Assembly (NCBI GenBank): GCA_035628505.1
Contig: DASPJR010000225.1
Location: forward strand, 35,832 to 99,831
Length of the DNA: 64,000 bases
Direction: 5' to 3'
Source: DASPJR01 sp035628505
GTDB lineage: Bacteria; Planctomycetota; SZUA-567; H5-PLA8
Part shown: piece after piece, positions 42,242 to 51,338 of the stretch
Position numbering within the stretch: position 1 is the stretch's first letter
Layout: every line of letters begins with the position of its first letter
The notes under the pieces: generated by a model
What the model saw: the letters and a program-made list of their open reading frames with translations, nothing else
The model's database searches: none
Told to the model about the DNA's origin: nothing
Translations under genes and position numbers: made by a program

Positions 42242-44869
42242 ATGGACCGGCCGCTGAGAGATCGCGTGATCGAACCAGGCGTGATGCAGCCAAGCGCAGT
42301 GGCCGGGGCGTTGTTTGAATTTAATCGCGTACTGGATGGTATTGGCGATTCGCTGTTCGTCCTGGATGGATGCTTCCGCTGCGTCTTCGCCAACCGCGTC
42401 GCAACAACGCTGCTGGGCAAAGGCCGCGAGGAACTGACTGGCAAACCCATCGCCGAGGTGCTTGGCGAGCTGTGCGGTTCGGAGTTGGAGCAGCGCTGCA
42501 GGCAGGTTCTGCAAAGTGGCACGCGGCAGGTGCTGGAAGTCTGTAACGCAGCGACAAACCGCTGGTATGAATTCCGCATCGACCGGACTGACGTCGGCCT
42601 GACCATCCTGGTGGCCGACGTCAGCGCTCGCAAACTTTCCGAACAGACGCTCGAAAACGTGCTATGCAGAATCAACGACCACCTTGTCGTTTACGATCTG
42701 CAGTGGCGCTACACGTACGTTAACGACAAAGCGGCCCAGGTCCTGGGCCGGCCAAAAGACCAGTTGCTGGGCCGCTGCATCTGGGATCTTTTTCCTGATG
42801 CTGTGGGTAATCAGTATTACCGGGAATTGCATGAGGCCAGGGCCGAGCAGAAGATTATCCGCTCCGAGCACTACTACGCGCCCTTCAAGAAATGGTTTGA
42901 GAACATCATCTATCCTGCCGCTGACGGGGTCACCGTCTTTACGACGGACGTGACCTGGCGCAAGCAGGCTGAAGAGTCTATCCGCGCCGCCGAGCGGGAA
43001 GTGCGTCAATCCCGCGATGTGCTCTCGCTGGCCATGCGCGGCGGACGCATGGGCGCATGGTCCCGCAACTTGCAGACGAATGAAGTGTGGTGGAGCCGGG
43101 AACTCGAAGAGATCTTTGGCCTTGAGCCCGGCGGATTTGCCGGCACGGAATCGGGATTCTTCGGTCTGGTGCACGAGGATGACCGGGCAGCCGTGGCACA
43201 GGCGGTGGAAACCGCGCTGCTTGAGCACACGGACTATGCGGTCGAATTCCGCTTCCGCCATGCCTCGGGCCAGTGGCGCTGGATGGAAGGGCGCGGGAAA
43301 GGCGTCTATGACAACTGCGGCAAGCCCGGCATGCTCTACGGCATCGGCATCGATGTGACAGAGCGGCACATGGCTGAGCAGGAAGTCAAATCCGGACGCG
43401 AACGGCTGCAGCTGATTTCGGACACGGCGCCGGTTTACATCGCCAACTGCGACTGCGAGCGCCGTTTCAAATTTGTGAACCGCGCATATGCGCAGCGTTT
43501 CGGGCTGCGGCCTGAAGATGTAACAGGCAAGCACGTCAGCGAGGTGCTTGGTGAAGAGGCCTTTCAAACGATCCGGCCTTACATCGATCAGGTTCTGATG
43601 GGAAAGCACATCGAGTTTGAATTACAGATCCATTTAAAGAACGGAACGTCACCCTGGATACAGTGCCGCTACGCGCCTGAATACAACGGGAAAGGCCAGG
43701 TGCAGGGCTGGGTCAGCGTTGTGCTCGATATTACATCGCGCAAGCAGACAGAGGCCGCGCTGCTGGAGGCCGGACGTCGCAAGGACGAGTTCCTGGCAAT
43801 GCTCTCCCATGAGCTGCGCAATCCCCTCGGGCCCATCCGGAACGGGGTGTATCTCCTGCGCAAGCTGGGCACCGGTGAAGAAAGGTGCGAGCGCATCTGG
43901 AGCATGATCGAGCGCCAGGCGGGGCACATGAGCCGCATTGTCGACGACCTGCTGGACGTTTCGCGCATCACGCGCGGAAAAATTCTGCTGCGGCGCGAGA
44001 TTTTCAATATCTGCGAACTGGTCCGCGCCACCGCGCAGGATTACTCGCCCGAATTTGAGAAGAAAAAAATCACACTCGCGGTAGCCGACCCAGGTGTGGC
44101 CGTCTTTGTGAACGCAGACCGGACGCGCCTGGCTCAGTGCATCGGCAACCTGCTCCACAACGCACAGAAGTTCACCGGCACCGGAGGCACGACGCGTATT
44201 GTCGTCGACTGTACCGCAACGATTGTGACGATTAGCGTCGCCGACAACGGCATGGGCATGGACAAGGGTCTGCAGGAGCGCCTGTTCCAGCCCTTTGCGC
44301 AGGCAGACCATTCGCTGGAGCGCGGTTTCGGCGGACTGGGGTTGGGATTGTCGCTCGTAAAGGGCCTGGTCACGCTTCACGGCGGCACGGTGAGCGCCTT
44401 CAGCGAGGGGCCTGGCCGCGGCTCACTTTTTTCACTCTCGATTCCAACCGTTTCGCCTGCACGGGCGAACGCCGATACGCAGCGCCAGAATCAGGCTGCG
44501 CCGGCTAGAACAATTCTTGTCGTCGAAGACAACGCCGATGCAGCCGAATCGATTCAGATGATCCTTTCGCTCGCCGGACATCACGTTACGGTCGCTGCCT
44601 CCGCTGACGAAGCGCTGGATAAGATAAAGATGTGCGCGCCCGACGCGATCATCTGCGATATCGGTCTCCCTGGAAAAATGAGCGGCTACGATCTGGCGCG
44701 CGCGATCCGTGCAAAGGCGGAGCATGCACGGACGCTCCTGATCGCCCTGACCGGATACGGCCAGGAAGAGGACCGCTGTGCGGCCCTCAATGCCGGGTTT
44801 GACCGGCACCTGGCCAAACCGGTGGATCCGGCCCGCATTGAGCAGATCATTTATGAAGCGGCCCCGTGA
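42242..44869 (+). CDS. hybrid sensor histidine kinase with multiple PAS domains
   Basis: A cytoplasmic kinase of 875 residues with no membrane segments. Four PAS domains lie in the N-terminal 500 residues (about 22-128, 135-245, 255-380, 390-505; one contains FRFRHASGQWRWMEGRGKG). The phospho-acceptor box is FLAMLSHELRNPLGPI (His about 522). ATP-binding boxes include DNGMGMDKGLQERLF and FGGLGLGLSLVKGL. A receiver domain (about 756-870) has EDNADAAESI and phosphorylatable Asp in AIICDIGLPG. A soluble signal (redox, ligand) may be sensed by the PAS units. The next gene, 14 bp downstream, encodes a phosphopantetheinyl transferase. Confidence 0.92.
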   Translation: MDRPLRDRVIEPGVMQPSAVAGALFEFNRVLDGIGDSLFVLDGCFRCVFANRVATTLLGKGREELTGKPIAEVLGELCGSELEQRCRQVLQSGTRQVLEVCNAATNRWYEFRIDRTDVGLTILVADVSARKLSEQTLENVLCRINDHLVVYDLQWRYTYVNDKAAQVLGRPKDQLLGRCIWDLFPDAVGNQYYRELHEARAEQKIIRSEHYYAPFKKWFENIIYPAADGVTVFTTDVTWRKQAEESIRAAEREVRQSRDVLSLAMRGGRMGAWSRNLQTNEVWWSRELEEIFGLEPGGFAGTESGFFGLVHEDDRAAVAQAVETALLEHTDYAVEFRFRHASGQWRWMEGRGKGVYDNCGKPGMLYGIGIDVTERHMAEQEVKSGRERLQLISDTAPVYIANCDCERRFKFVNRAYAQRFGLRPEDVTGKHVSEVLGEEAFQTIRPYIDQVLMGKHIEFELQIHLKNGTSPWIQCRYAPEYNGKGQVQGWVSVVLDITSRKQTEAALLEAGRRKDEFLAMLSHELRNPLGPIRNGVYLLRKLGTGEERCERIWSMIERQAGHMSRIVDDLLDVSRITRGKILLRREIFNICELVRATAQDYSPEFEKKKITLAVADPGVAVFVNADRTRLAQCIGNLLHNAQKFTGTGGTTRIVVDCTATIVTISVADNGMGMDKGLQERLFQPFAQADHSLERGFGGLGLGLSLVKGLVTLHGGTVSAFSEGPGRGSLFSLSIPTVSPARANADTQRQNQAAPARTILVVEDNADAAESIQMILSLAGHHVTVAASADEALDKIKMCAPDAIICDIGLPGKMSGYDLARAIRAKAEHARTLLIALTGYGQEEDRCAALNAGFDRHLAKPVDPARIEQIIYEAAP

Positions 44870-44882
44870 CTGAGGCCACCCG

Positions 44883-45578
44883 ATGCACACGCAACCCCTG
44901 TTAACCGGTCAGGTCCATGTGTGGTCGGCCTCGCTTGTACAGGATCCATCGGTCCTGGCGAAATTGCATGCATCGTTATGTGCCGATGAACTCGCCCGTG
45001 CCGGTGCGTTTCGCTTTGACGTTCACCGGCGGCGCTACAGCTGCGGGCGGGGCATCCTGAGATCCATTTTGAGCGCATACCTGCGCACAGACGCCGCGTC
45101 GCTGCGCTTCACTTATTCAGCGACAGGCCGCCCGTCTCTCAACGGCGCAGAACTTGAGTTCAACCTGGCGCACTCAGACGACGTGCTGCTGATCGCGCTC
45201 TCCGGCGGGCTGCGATTGGGGATCGATGTCGAATGCGTGCGCGCGTTGTCCGATATGAGTGCCGTTGCACGGCGGGTCTTTTCGCCAGGCGAATGCGCCT
45301 ACGTTTTTCGGGACGGAACGCCTGATCCGCGGCGCTTCTTCAGGTGCTGGACACGCAAGGAAGCGCTACTGAAAGCATCCGGCTGCGGCCTTCAGGATCA
45401 TCTAGCAGCGATCGAGGTGCTGCAGGACCAGGTCACGTTCGATCCGCAAGAGGACGGATGCTGCTCCGGCAGCTTTGGCCTATGCGACGTCGAGTCCGGC
45501 AACGATTGCGCGGCAGCCCTTGCGGTGCTGGGCCCGGCACCGGAGATCCTGAATTTCACCTGGCATGAAGGGAACTGA
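44883..45578 (+). CDS. 4'-phosphopantetheinyl transferase (Sfp superfamily)
   Basis: Transfers phosphopantetheine from CoA to a carrier-protein serine. The 231-residue pseudodimer has the metal-binding motif LGIDVECVR (about 115) and FRCWTRKEALLKASGCGL (W-x-x-K-E-x3-K, about 152-169). An N-terminal half contains RRRYSCGRGILRSILSAYL. Gene length is normal. It may activate fatty-acid ACP or polyketide/peptide synthases, but none is in the window. It starts 14 bp after the hybrid kinase and overlaps the 3' end of the convergent XylR gene by 23 bp. Confidence 0.92.
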   Translation: MHTQPLLTGQVHVWSASLVQDPSVLAKLHASLCADELARAGAFRFDVHRRRYSCGRGILRSILSAYLRTDAASLRFTYSATGRPSLNGAELEFNLAHSDDVLLIALSGGLRLGIDVECVRALSDMSAVARRVFSPGECAYVFRDGTPDPRRFFRCWTRKEALLKASGCGLQDHLAAIEVLQDQVTFDPQEDGCCSGSFGLCDVESGNDCAAALAVLGPAPEILNFTWHEGN

Positions 45579-46734
45579 CCGGGCGACCGGCAGCTCGCGT
45601 ACGCTGCTCGCGGTAGGCGAGGGGCAGCATCTTCATCTGTTCGCGGAAGACGGTGTGAAAACGCTGGTGGCTGCTGAATCCCGAGGCGATGGCGACTTTG
45701 GCGACGGGCAGATCAGTTGACGCCAGCAGCCGGCAGGCGTGTTCGATGCGCGTGCGGCGGATTTCGTCGTGAATCGTGCAGCCGACCGCCTTGCGGAAGC
45801 GGATCTCCAACGCACGCCGGCACATGGGAATTACCCGCAGCACGTCCGAGACGTTGATCGACAGATCGCTGTTGCCTCGAATGAAGCGCAGCGCCTGCGC
45901 CACGCGTTCGTCCTCGATAGCGACGGTGTCCGTTGACGCGCGCGCCACAAGCGGCAGCGGCGGTACGCGCACACGCTCCGCAGCGCCGCGTGAGCGGCCC
46001 TCGATAATCTCATCGAGCGCCCGTGCCGCTTCGTAGCCTACGCGGTCGGTGTCACAGGGAATGCTGGTCAGCGACGGGTTGGAAAGCTCGCAGAGCACGT
46101 CCTCGTTATCCACGCCGAGAACCGCCACATGCTGAGGCACGCTCAAGCCCAGCGCGTGGCAGGCGGAAGTTAGTTTTACGCCGACCGTATCGTTGCAGGC
46201 CATGATGCCCACCGGCGTGAAAAGGCCGGCAAGCCACTTTTTCAGCGCCGCGGGAATGCCCGGCTTTTCCCACCAGGCGAGAGTCTGCTCGAAGACTGGC
46301 ACTTCCGCCGGCGGGCGCGAGAGCGCGGAGCAGAAGCCTTCATAGCGATCGCGCGCCCACGGATCGCCAGGCACGCCGGCAAAAGCGAAGTGCCGGAAGC
46401 CGGCGGCGCGCAGATGCGAGCCGCCGAGGCAGCCGGTTTGATAATCATCGTTGGTGACATGAAAAATCCGCGGGTGCCGCACGGCGCCGGCGACATCGAC
46501 AATGGGAAGATGGATGGCAACCAGCGCCTGCGCCTGCTCGGCTGTGCGGATGCGCGAAATGATGCCGTCACCCGACCAGCGGCGCAGGTCCTTGATCTCC
46601 GCGAGCGTGAAACCGTGCCCGAAGAGGCGCCAGGTGCCGCGTTCTTTGGCGAAACGGATGACGCCGCGGGCGATGCCATGATCGTAGCTGCTCTGGATAT
46701 CCATATACAGAGCGACACGGCGGTAGCTGCGCAT
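45556..46734 (-). CDS. XylR-family transcriptional regulator (LacI-like sensor, AraC HTH)
   Basis: A 392-residue regulator with a periplasmic-binding-protein-like ligand domain (about 5-270, starting YRRVALYMDIQSSYDHGIAR; includes GIMACNDTVGVKLTSACHAL). A C-terminal AraC HTH follows (about 285-385, ending FSSHQRFHTVFREQMKM). This layout is the XylR type, common in PVC bacteria, and such proteins respond to sugars and activate catabolic operons. No sugar gene is adjacent, so the regulon is unknown. Its 3' end overlaps the phosphopantetheinyl transferase gene on the opposite strand. Confidence 0.9.
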   Translation of the reverse strand: MRSYRRVALYMDIQSSYDHGIARGVIRFAKERGTWRLFGHGFTLAEIKDLRRWSGDGIISRIRTAEQAQALVAIHLPIVDVAGAVRHPRIFHVTNDDYQTGCLGGSHLRAAGFRHFAFAGVPGDPWARDRYEGFCSALSRPPAEVPVFEQTLAWWEKPGIPAALKKWLAGLFTPVGIMACNDTVGVKLTSACHALGLSVPQHVAVLGVDNEDVLCELSNPSLTSIPCDTDRVGYEAARALDEIIEGRSRGAAERVRVPPLPLVARASTDTVAIEDERVAQALRFIRGNSDLSINVSDVLRVIPMCRRALEIRFRKAVGCTIHDEIRRTRIEHACRLLASTDLPVAKVAIASGFSSHQRFHTVFREQMKMLPLAYREQRTRAAGRPVSSLHAR

Positions 46735-46816
46735 GCGATCGGCTCCGGCAAGGCTGACCCTGCCGGTCTAACACATCCTGGCTGCGCAAAACAGTACCAA
46801 ATTGCGCAGCTTGTCT

Positions 46817-47488
46817 TTAGCCTTTTAAAACAGAGGCGTCGCTTGAGGAGGGTAGACGTGTTGCATGTTCCGGCCGCAGCACGAGGATATCACCGGCACA
46901 TAAAGTCAGGTCTTCACTGGCTGCGATGGAAGCGCCTTCCCGCAGCACATCGAAGCCGGCCACCTGATGCTTGCCGAGCTGGCGCAGGGCGTCGGCGACA
47001 GTGGCATTTTCGATGATGGGTACGCTAAAGCAAAGATCGGATTCGGACTTTAAGCGCACGTAAATGGTCATGCGCCTTTCGGTGTTCAGCTTTTCTTTAT
47101 AGGTGGCCTGGTGCCTGTCACGTTTGTCCTGAGACTTCTCGATGCGGCGTTTCTTCGAGAGTTGGTAAAACCGCAGGAACTCAATCTTTGAAGGGGGTTT
47201 GCCGAGCGAGCCATCGAAGTTTTCCAGAGCAATCGTGCGGTCATTCGTGAACGCCAGCAGCACTGACTCCGGCAACAAACGCCGAATCCGCTGAGAGAGG
47301 CTCTGCCCGTCCGTGTCTTTCATTTCGGGGTCAATCATAATCAACTGCGGCTCGTCACGAACAGCCAGCTCCAGTGCGCTGGCAGGACTGTCTGCCTGCT
47401 CAATTTTCTGGCGTCCGTCCGCCCACTTACCCATAGATACCGCCTGAAGACGTGCTGTCTCGCAGCGGTCAATTACCAAAATGGCCAT
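46817..47488 (-). CDS. receiver-like domain fused to a ubiquitin-like (beta-grasp) domain
   Basis: A 223-residue protein. The N-terminal part (about 1-125) is a receiver-like fold, with LVIDRCETARLQAV, putative phosphorylation site LIMIDPEMKDTDG (Asp about 54), and a late lysine (SLGKPPS). The acidic pair is reduced to a single Asp. After a basic linker (about 105-135), a second domain begins RRMTIYVRLKSE and ends EDLTLCAGDILVLRP. Its T-V-A-D-A-L-R-Q-L-G stretch and final G-D-x-V-x-L-x-P ending look like ThiS/MoaD-type beta-grasp proteins. The fusion is unusual. It is divergent from the receiver gene at 47696. Confidence 0.7.
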   Translation of the reverse strand: MAILVIDRCETARLQAVSMGKWADGRQKIEQADSPASALELAVRDEPQLIMIDPEMKDTDGQSLSQRIRRLLPESVLLAFTNDRTIALENFDGSLGKPPSKIEFLRFYQLSKKRRIEKSQDKRDRHQATYKEKLNTERRMTIYVRLKSESDLCFSVPIIENATVADALRQLGKHQVAGFDVLREGASIAASEDLTLCAGDILVLRPEHATRLPSSSDASVLKG

Positions 47489-47695
47489 ATAAAAGGACTC
47501 CTTTCGATTAAAGGCATCCTAGCTGAAAAGGAAATAATTCAACCCAGAAAGTCGCCGCCTTTTTAATAATTCATATCCTGTCACTTTTTTACCCACGAAA
47601 ATAAAAGCATTTTTATTCTGCATATCTTCTCAGTTTTGAGATGACTTTTAAAAACATGATGCCATAATCGCATTCAAAGGTTGGAAGAAGAATGT

Positions 47696-48091
47696 ATGTC
47701 ATTACTTTTCCAACATGGTGTAATGCCATGTGTCCTCGTTGTTGACGACGATCAGGATCTGTGCGAGTTTCTTACGTACGCACTGACAGGGTGCGGCGTG
47801 GCCGCGTGCGTCGCTACTTCCCCGGAGCAAGCCGAGGACTATCTCAAGGCCTCGTATCCTTCCGTAGCCCTGATTGATTATCAGTTCCCATGTGGCGAGC
47901 GCATCACGAACCTCGTGGAAAAACTGCGTACAAGTTTTCCGCGCACAAAACTGGTTTTGATAACGGGTCATAGTTCGATCTCTGATATCGCAGCTAAATA
48001 TGGCTTTCAACATTGGATACAAAAACCGTTCGTGCCTGAAAAACTTCAGGAACTCGTTGTGCGTCTTGCGAACGAAAACTATCCTGACTGA
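47696..48091 (+). CDS. single-domain response regulator
   Basis: About 131 residues. The ATG at 47696 has GGAAGAAGAA upstream, and a TTG at 47681 would add five residues. All receiver landmarks are present: VLVVDDDQDL (acidic pocket), VALIDYQFPCG (phospho-Asp about 53), VLITGHSS (switch Thr) and WIQKPF (Lys). There is no output domain, so it acts through protein contact or as a phosphate sink. Its own kinase is not adjacent, and the PAS hybrid kinase 3 kb away is one candidate. It is divergent from the gene ending at 46817, across 207 bp of AT-rich DNA. Confidence 0.88.
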   Translation: MSLLFQHGVMPCVLVVDDDQDLCEFLTYALTGCGVAACVATSPEQAEDYLKASYPSVALIDYQFPCGERITNLVEKLRTSFPRTKLVLITGHSSISDIAAKYGFQHWIQKPFVPEKLQELVVRLANENYPD

Positions 48092-48187
48092 CGTTCAATA
48101 GCATTTCATGCCTGCTTCCCATTCTCACTCAGTGGCGCGGTCGTTGCGCAGCTTCATGTGGTAACAAACACGTGGAGCTTAAACGCT

Positions 48188-48703
48188 ATGAGCACAACCA
48201 AATCCTCCCTCCTGTGCACCGGAATGGCCATCGGAGCCGCATTGACGTTGATCTTCGACCCGAGCGCCGGACGTCGCAGACGTTCACTTCTGCGCGATAA
48301 AGGCCTGCATTATGCCTCAAAAGTTCAGCGCTCCGTCGACGTTATTCTGCATGACGCACGCAACCGGATGCACGGCTTTATGGCCGGTGATTTCTCGGTC
48401 AAAAAATTTGATCTGCTGCAGCCCACCTGGGCGCCTTCCACGCGCTTTCTGGCCGGGCTTGCCGGCGCCGGACTGATGGCGTACGGCATGAGCCGTGGCG
48501 GCTTGAAGGGCGCGGCCGCCGATCTCCTGGGCGCGGCGCTGCTGGCTGAAGGAGTGACCAACGCAACGATGCGCCAGCGAACGCAGCGTCAGCAGCATGC
48601 TCCGCAGCAGCAGCCTCATCCGAAGGCCGCGGAAACTCCGGCGCCTGTAGAGATCGCGGTCCCAGCAACGGAGATGGCTGCAACGGCACGCATAGAAATC
48701 TGA
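48188..48703 (+). CDS. small membrane protein, YtxH-like
   Basis: About 171 residues from the ATG at 48188; the frame is open upstream to 48158. An N-terminal helix and basic motif (LLCTGMAIGAALTLIFDPSA, then GRRRRSLLRDKGLHY) match short membrane proteins of the YtxH-like type. A second hydrophobic region lies at about 90-130 (STRFLAGLAGAGLMAYGMSR and GAAADLLGAALLAEGV), and a Gln/Pro-rich tail follows. No enzyme motif. The family is often linked to general stress, but that is not shown here. It stands alone. Confidence 0.7.
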   Translation: MSTTKSSLLCTGMAIGAALTLIFDPSAGRRRRSLLRDKGLHYASKVQRSVDVILHDARNRMHGFMAGDFSVKKFDLLQPTWAPSTRFLAGLAGAGLMAYGMSRGGLKGAAADLLGAALLAEGVTNATMRQRTQRQQHAPQQQPHPKAAETPAPVEIAVPATEMAATARIEI

Positions 48704-48777
48704 GCGCAAAATTTGGCACCAGGGTTGGGCAGCTGTGTGCATTACGCATTCGTTGCGTAATGCATTATTGTGTATAC

Positions 48778-49053
48778 TCAACGCATTAAATAATCGGCCA
48801 TTACAAACGTTAATAATATACCCAGCCATAAAAACGCGGCACTGGCAAATATCCATGTCAGACGCGAGCTGAAGCGGACGTGCATAAAATAGAGTACTAC
48901 AAGTACCGCTTTAAAGATGGCAATTGTGAGTGCCAGAAGAATGTTATAAGGCCCGAGTTCGATATATTGCGCGCCCACCGTTGCCAGCAACAGAGCAAGT
49001 AGAGCCGCGAAAATCAGCAGGTAAGTTGAGACCGGTAAAATGTGCTGCGGCAT
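48778..49053 (-). CDS. coxD: cytochrome c oxidase subunit IV
   Basis: Small 91-residue membrane subunit with three predicted helices: TYLLIFAALLALLLATVGAQ, ILLALTIAIFKAVLVVLYFM and WIFASAAFLWLGILLTFVM. The helix HxR pattern after VLYFMHVRFSS is typical of subunit IV / caa3 subunits in PVC bacteria. It is the last gene of the act-cox operon, abutting subunit III with no spacer. It stabilises the oxidase and has no redox centre. Confidence 0.85.
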   Translation of the reverse strand: MPQHILPVSTYLLIFAALLALLLATVGAQYIELGPYNILLALTIAIFKAVLVVLYFMHVRFSSRLTWIFASAAFLWLGILLTFVMADYLMR

Positions 49054-49704
49054 TCACTTTGATCCAATCAGATAGAGCAGTGGAAACAGGAAGATCCACA
49101 CGACATCCACAAAATGCCAGTAGAGCCCGATAACCTCGACGGGTGCGAAGTAATCCGGCGTGAACCGTTTTCGGAACGCCTGCACCATCAGGTACATGAG
49201 CAGGCACAAGCCAATGATCATGTGAAACCCATGAACGCCAGTCATGAGAAAGTACAGCATGAAGTACATCTCGACCTGCGTCGCGCTGAACGCCGGGCTG
49301 GGGCTGACATAGGTGAAGGTCGCGCCCGGCAACAACCCGAGATGGATTTCGTGGCTCCATTCGTAACCCTTGATCACCAGGAAAAGACTGCCCAGTATCA
49401 TCGTCAGCGCAAGGAACAGCATCAGCCGCCGCCGTGATCCGGTCTGTGCGGCATGCACAGCCAGTGCCATGCACAAGCTGCTGGTCAGAAGAACCGCCGT
49501 GTTTGCGGCGCCGAGCAGAGCATTGAGCTGATGGCTGGCCTCGGCGAACGCCGCCGGATAGCTCCAGCGGTACACCGCGTACGCGGCGAAAAGTCCGCCG
49601 AAGAACATCACTTCGGTCGCCAGGAAAATCCACATCCCCAGCGACGCCGCGTCGCGCTGCTGGTCCATGTCGTCGAACTGATGTGCGACAAGTGTATCAG
49701 CCAA
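49054..49704 (-). CDS. coxC: cytochrome c oxidase subunit III
   Basis: A 216-residue polytopic subunit with the family start MADTLVAHQFDDMDQQRDAA and conserved SLGMWIFLATEVMFFGGLFA (about 22-41). The next landmarks are EMYFMLYFLMTGVHGFHMII and YWHFVDVVWIFLFPLLYL. Five or more helices are seen. It is the O2-channel/stabilising subunit without metal sites. It overlaps subunit I by eight bases and abuts subunit IV. Length is somewhat short, as in A2-type operons. Confidence 0.93.
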   Translation of the reverse strand: MADTLVAHQFDDMDQQRDAASLGMWIFLATEVMFFGGLFAAYAVYRWSYPAAFAEASHQLNALLGAANTAVLLTSSLCMALAVHAAQTGSRRRLMLFLALTMILGSLFLVIKGYEWSHEIHLGLLPGATFTYVSPSPAFSATQVEMYFMLYFLMTGVHGFHMIIGLCLLMYLMVQAFRKRFTPDYFAPVEVIGLYWHFVDVVWIFLFPLLYLIGSK

Positions 49705-51337
49705 GCAGCAGTTCCTCCGTATGCGGGTACGTGTACGCCGGCTGCGTCACCTGTGGCGTGGTGCTGAAGTTTTCAGTCGGCGGCGGCGAAGAGGTCTGCC
49801 ACTCCAGGCCCGACGCGCCCCAGGGATTTTCGCCCACCAATTTGCCGTACTTCAGCGACCACAGCAGATAGCCGAGCGGAATCAGGTAGCCTGCGCCAAG
49901 AATCGAGGCGCCCGCCGAGGACATGACGTTGAGCACCTGGAACTCGTCGGGATACGCGTAGTAGCGCCGCGGCATGCCGACGTAGCCGAGAATGAACTGC
50001 GGAAAAAACGTGAGGTTGAAGCCCACAAAAATAATCAGCGCCGAGAGCCGGCCCCACCACTCGGGGTACATGCGGCCGGTCATTTTTGGCCACCAGAAGT
50101 GAATGCCGCCCAGATACGCCATCACCATTCCGCCCACCATGATGTAATGAAAATGGGCGACGACGAAATACGTGTCGTGCACGTGCACGTCAACCGCGAG
50201 CGTCGCCAGGAATAATCCGGTCAGTCCGCCCAGCGTGAAAAGGCCGATGAAGCCCATTGCATAAAGCATCGGCGTCTGCAGCAGGATCGAGCCGCGATAA
50301 AGCGTCGCTGTCCAGTTGAACACCTTTACCGCCGAAGGCACCGCGACGAAGAAACTCAAGAAGGAGAAGACCATGCCGGCGTACATGGACTGCCCCGAGA
50401 CAAACATGTGGTGCCCCCACACGAGAAACCCGAGCACCGCGATCGCTATGCTCGCGAACGCCACGAAGCTGTAGCCGAAGATGCGCTTGCGCGAGAAGCA
50501 GGTGATCAGTTCGCTGATCACGCCCATGCCTGGCAGGATCATGATGTATACGGCCGGGTGCGAATAGAACCAGAAGAGGTGCTGGAACAGGATTGGATCG
50601 CCGCCCAGAGACGGATCGAAAATGCCGATGCGCCAGATGCGTTCAATGCCCACGAGCAGAATCGTCACCGCGATAACAGGTGTCCCAAGAACCATGATCA
50701 GGCTGGTGGCATAAATGGACCAGATGAACAGCGGCAGGCGGAACCAGTGCAGACCAGGCGCACGCATGGTGTGAATGGTGACGATGAAATTCAGCCCAGT
50801 CAGAATGGAGGAGAAGCCAGAGATAAACACGCCCAGCGCGGCCGCGGTGACGTGCGTCTTGGCAAACATGCTGCTGTAGGGCGTGTAAAAGGTCCAGCCT
50901 GTGTCCACACCGCCGGCCAGCGCCGCGTACATCGTCAGAGTTCCGCCGGCGATAAAAACGTACCAACTGAGCAGGTTGAGGCGTGGAAACGCCAAGTCAC
51001 GCGCGCCGATCATCAGCGGCACCAGGAAATTTCCCAGCACCGCCGGAATGGACGGAATCAGGAAGAAGAAAACCATGATGATGCCGTGCAGCGTGAAGAG
51101 CTTGTTGTAGGTCTCCGGCTGCACCAGGTCGCCGGGGGGCGTCATCAGTTCCAGGCGGAAGAGCACCGCCGCTGCGCCTCCGGCAAAGAAAAACAGCGTC
51201 ACGCTGATGAGATAAAGAATCGCCACGCGCTTGTGGTCGGTTGAAAGAAGCCACGAGCGGGCCGTGTAGCCGTTGTTCAGGTAATTAAGCACGCGGCCGG
51301 TGCGCGGGAGTTCAGCAGTGGGACTCACACTTTGCAT
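49697..51337 (-). CDS. coxA: cytochrome c oxidase subunit I (A2-type heme-copper oxidase)
   Basis: Catalytic subunit reducing O2 to water and pumping protons, with low-spin heme, heme-CuB site and 12 helices. Landmarks: SWLLSTDHKRVAILYLI (about 28), FTLHGIIMVFFFLIPSIP (about 87) and FWFYSHPAVYIMILPGMGV (about 257-275). VWGHHMFVSGQS and FVVAHFHYIMVGGM follow. In the CuB loop YSHPAVY replaces the usual glutamate-containing GHPEVY, the hallmark of A2-type oxidases, where a tyrosine-serine pair relays protons. 546 residues is normal. It lies in the operon after subunit II. Confidence 0.96.
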   Translation of the reverse strand: MQSVSPTAELPRTGRVLNYLNNGYTARSWLLSTDHKRVAILYLISVTLFFFAGGAAAVLFRLELMTPPGDLVQPETYNKLFTLHGIIMVFFFLIPSIPAVLGNFLVPLMIGARDLAFPRLNLLSWYVFIAGGTLTMYAALAGGVDTGWTFYTPYSSMFAKTHVTAAALGVFISGFSSILTGLNFIVTIHTMRAPGLHWFRLPLFIWSIYATSLIMVLGTPVIAVTILLVGIERIWRIGIFDPSLGGDPILFQHLFWFYSHPAVYIMILPGMGVISELITCFSRKRIFGYSFVAFASIAIAVLGFLVWGHHMFVSGQSMYAGMVFSFLSFFVAVPSAVKVFNWTATLYRGSILLQTPMLYAMGFIGLFTLGGLTGLFLATLAVDVHVHDTYFVVAHFHYIMVGGMVMAYLGGIHFWWPKMTGRMYPEWWGRLSALIIFVGFNLTFFPQFILGYVGMPRRYYAYPDEFQVLNVMSSAGASILGAGYLIPLGYLLWSLKYGKLVGENPWGASGLEWQTSSPPPTENFSTTPQVTQPAYTYPHTEELLLG

Positions 51338-51338
51338 A

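Noticed and set aside
47636..47668. TTGAGA and CATAAT as a promoter for the receiver gene
   Set aside because: The 21-bp spacing is too long, and nothing else in the AT-rich gap distinguishes it.
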